64,000 nt of DNA from Paenibacillus_AR mesotrionivorans (GTDB lineage Bacteria > Bacillota > Bacilli > Paenibacillales > NBRC-103111), in contig NZ_JBJURJ010000005.1 of assembly GCF_046098205.1 (NCBI RefSeq), positions 1 through 64,000 on the forward strand. The letters are read 5' to 3'. Positions 62,008-64,000 of this stretch are shown here, piece by piece. Below the pieces are notes generated by a model. That model saw only the letters and a program-made list of their open reading frames with translations. It made no database searches and was not told the DNA's origin. The position numbers were made by a program, and so were the translations under genes. Numbering within the stretch: position 1 is the stretch's first letter; the number at the start of each line of letters is the position of its first letter.

Positions 62008-63824
62008 GTCTTTCCGCCCTCCCATTCCGTCTTGTCCGGCAGCCGCAGCCTTATCTTCGTTCCCAACCCAGGTGTGGAGAGAATCTGAATACCGTATGGT
62101 TTGCCGTGCATCAGCTCAATCCGCCGGACAACACTGCTCAGGCCGATGCCTTCGCGTTCGCTTGATTGATGGGCCAATGAAGGCTCAGGCAGGAGGATGC
62201 TGCGAATGGTTTCTTCCGTCATGCCGCAGCCGTTGTCTTCAATATCCAGCACGAGGAAGGATATACTCTGGTCCGTGCCTGTTTCCCTGTACCCTCTGAG
62301 GGTGAGGTGATGTCCGGTTTTTTTATCCCGGAAGGCATGTACGAATACGTTCTCGACGACAGGCTGTATAAGCAGCCGGATGATCCTGCAGTCGTACAGC
62401 TCCTCCGGGACATCAATTTCCGCCGTCAGCACTTCCTTGTGCCTGGCCTTCTGTATGCTCAGGTAATGATCAATCTGCTTCAGCTCATCCCGCAGTGTTG
62501 TTAACCGTCCCGCAGGCTCCAATGTATACTGCAGCATCTCGGATAATGAATTCACTAGCTGTGCTGCTTCCTCATCACCAAGAGAATAGAATCTCCAGAA
62601 GAACATCCCCAGTGAATTGTATAAAAAATGTGGGTTCAGCTGTGCCTGGATCGCCTTTAATTCCGCTTCCTTCTCGCTTAATTCCCGTTGATAAACCTCG
62701 CGGATGAGGGTGTCGATCTGCTCCGTCATCTGGTTAAAGCGGTCTCCGATAAATCCAAGCTCATCCCTTGAACGGATATCCACCCGCGTATCAAACTTGC
62801 CCGTACGCACCAGTGTCATCGCTTTGACCAGACTCTTGAGCGGACTCAGCAGCCGTTTGCTGATAATGGTAATAATTAACCAGAAAAGCAGGATGCTGGC
62901 GATAGCCGACATAACCGCCACCTTCAGGATCAGCTGGCTGCGGTGGTGAATCTCCCTCAAGGAAGCACGGCTGACCAAGGTAAAGTTGACCTTATCGGAT
63001 ATCTGCTTGGTGTACAGATAGGACCCCCCGTCCTCTTGGACAATGAGATCTCCCCGGTCCTCCATAGGAGGCAGGATGATTTCCTGCTGCACTCCGGATT
63101 CCGTTGAATGATAGAGCATGGCCCCGTTGGAATCGTATAAGTAGGTCTCCGTGTCGCCAAGCTGGCGCAAGTCCTTCAAGTAGGTCTCGAACAAGGATGT
63201 GTTAAGCAGGATCAGCATCACGCCATAGGTGTCCAGCTCCGTTGACCGCATAAGCCGCGCGGCTAACACCCAATTTTTGTAGGCATAATCCTGAAAAAAC
63301 TGCTCCTCTCCAACCCCACGCCAAATATATTCCCCGCTTGTTTCCCCTAATTGGCCGATGGTTTCATTCAGAAAACCCGGGTCAAGCTGCTGGAAGGAGC
63401 CCGCGTACGTGCCCAGATTAAACATATTGTTCTTCAAATCGTAAATCCGGATGGCGATAATCTCCGGTGCATCTAGCCGCACCTGACGCAGCTGCTCCTC
63501 CAGCTCATGCTCCAGCATAAACCGTTCGTAGGAGCTTGTACTCTCCTCCACCCCGCTGACAAGCTCCTTGACCATGGGGTTGAAGATGATGTACTCCGAA
63601 ATGCGGTATATATCCTTGATTCGCGAATCCAGCCGGGCCAGCACCTGCTGATTCTGCATGCTGTACTGGCGGCTCAGCTCTTCGTTGAATAGCGTCAAAT
63701 GAACCCGATAGGTAATGAGGCCTGTTATTCCGGAGATGCCGAGATTGACGGCAACGAGAATGAGGATGAGCTTGGTGCTGAAGGTGAACCGCCGCCGAAG
63801 CAGCCGGACTACAATGTCGCGCAT
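62004..63824 (-). CDS. YesM-type sensor histidine kinase
   Basis: 606 residues. Helix 1 at about 15-38 (LILILVAVNLGISGITGLITY), an extracytoplasmic Cache-like sensor (about 40-295), helix 2 (VAVMSAIASILLFWLIITIIS), HAMP (about 320-370), then the His_kinase motif LNPHFLYNSLGMFFWRFYSLG with the phosphorylated His. The HATPase domain has VVENVFVHAF, DNGCGMT and GIGLSSVVRR. It forms a co-translated pair with the regulator. The ATG at 63824 follows AAAGGG by eight bases; the GTG at 63833 overlaps that site. Confidence 0.95.
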   Translation of the reverse strand: MRDIVVRLLRRRFTFSTKLILILVAVNLGISGITGLITYRVHLTLFNEELSRQYSMQNQQVLARLDSRIKDIYRISEYIIFNPMVKELVSGVEESTSSYERFMLEHELEEQLRQVRLDAPEIIAIRIYDLKNNMFNLGTYAGSFQQLDPGFLNETIGQLGETSGEYIWRGVGEEQFFQDYAYKNWVLAARLMRSTELDTYGVMLILLNTSLFETYLKDLRQLGDTETYLYDSNGAMLYHSTESGVQQEIILPPMEDRGDLIVQEDGGSYLYTKQISDKVNFTLVSRASLREIHHRSQLILKVAVMSAIASILLFWLIITIISKRLLSPLKSLVKAMTLVRTGKFDTRVDIRSRDELGFIGDRFNQMTEQIDTLIREVYQRELSEKEAELKAIQAQLNPHFLYNSLGMFFWRFYSLGDEEAAQLVNSLSEMLQYTLEPAGRLTTLRDELKQIDHYLSIQKARHKEVLTAEIDVPEELYDCRIIRLLIQPVVENVFVHAFRDKKTGHHLTLRGYRETGTDQSISFLVLDIEDNGCGMTEETIRSILLPEPSLAHQSSEREGIGLSSVVRRIELMHGKPYGIQILSTPGLGTKIRLRLPDKTEWEGGKT

Positions 63825-64000
63825 AGAACCCACCCTTTATTTGGAAGTATGCCCTTACATTTTCGCACAGGATGATGGTTTGTACAATATCCCGCCCCCG
63901 TTCACCGGCAGTTCCCGAAGGCCCCTCCTGCCATGTGCATATCAGCAACAGCGCAAACATAAAAATGTTACGAACCCGATTTTTGAAATTCACAGCCCCC

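Overview
The window looks like chromosomal DNA of a spore-forming, moderately GC-rich Bacillota, most probably Paenibacillus or a close relative (inference). The signs are strong AGGAGG-type ribosome binding sites, frequent TTG starts, a GerA-type germinant receptor operon, YhbH, a T-box, a yybP-ykoY riboswitch, a bacillithiol-reductase-like YpdA, SLH-anchored glycoside hydrolases, and a CUT1 sugar ABC transporter with a YesM/YesN-type two-component system. No rRNA, tRNA, CRISPR array, complete insertion sequence or phage block was seen. Starts were chosen mainly by ribosome binding site, so several genes begin at internal ATG, GTG or TTG codons.

Left part (1-26.3 kb), housekeeping and sporulation: a long Lhr-type helicase; a chemoreceptor with unusual topology; an intergenic array of TAGCGGAA/TTCCGCTA hairpins; two small proteins of unknown function; a secreted phosphodiester glycosidase; YhbH; a molybdate block (Mop, ModA, ModB, no ModC); a four-gene germinant receptor operon (A-B-C plus a small D subunit); RecQ; TerC behind a manganese riboswitch; the fused chorismate mutase/DAHP synthase behind a T-box; a membrane-anchored PstS-like protein; and YpdA.

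Right part (26.9-63.8 kb), a carbohydrate locus read mostly on the minus strand. It holds a GH2 beta-galactosidase, two very large SLH-anchored GH43 proteins, an acetyl xylan esterase family enzyme, a non-catalytic SLH protein, a PL11 rhamnogalacturonan lyase, a ThuA-like protein, a GH43, a GH42, a lipoprotein sugar-binding protein, two permeases and YesN/YesM. The set fits attack on rhamnogalacturonan I and its arabinan and galactan side chains at the cell surface, import of oligosaccharides (the ATPase is presumably encoded elsewhere), and intracellular trimming. A zinc alcohol dehydrogenase, a nitroreductase, a metallophosphoesterase and an XhlA-like protein are interspersed.

The least explained DNA is intergenic: a dispersed family of short palindromes (TAGCGGAA/TTCCGCTA, TAACGGA/TCCGTTA, AATGTATGCTATT), a 152-bp MITE-like inverted-repeat element in the 3' region of the esterase gene, a three-hairpin leader before mop, and a 13-codon leader ORF before the PL11 gene.
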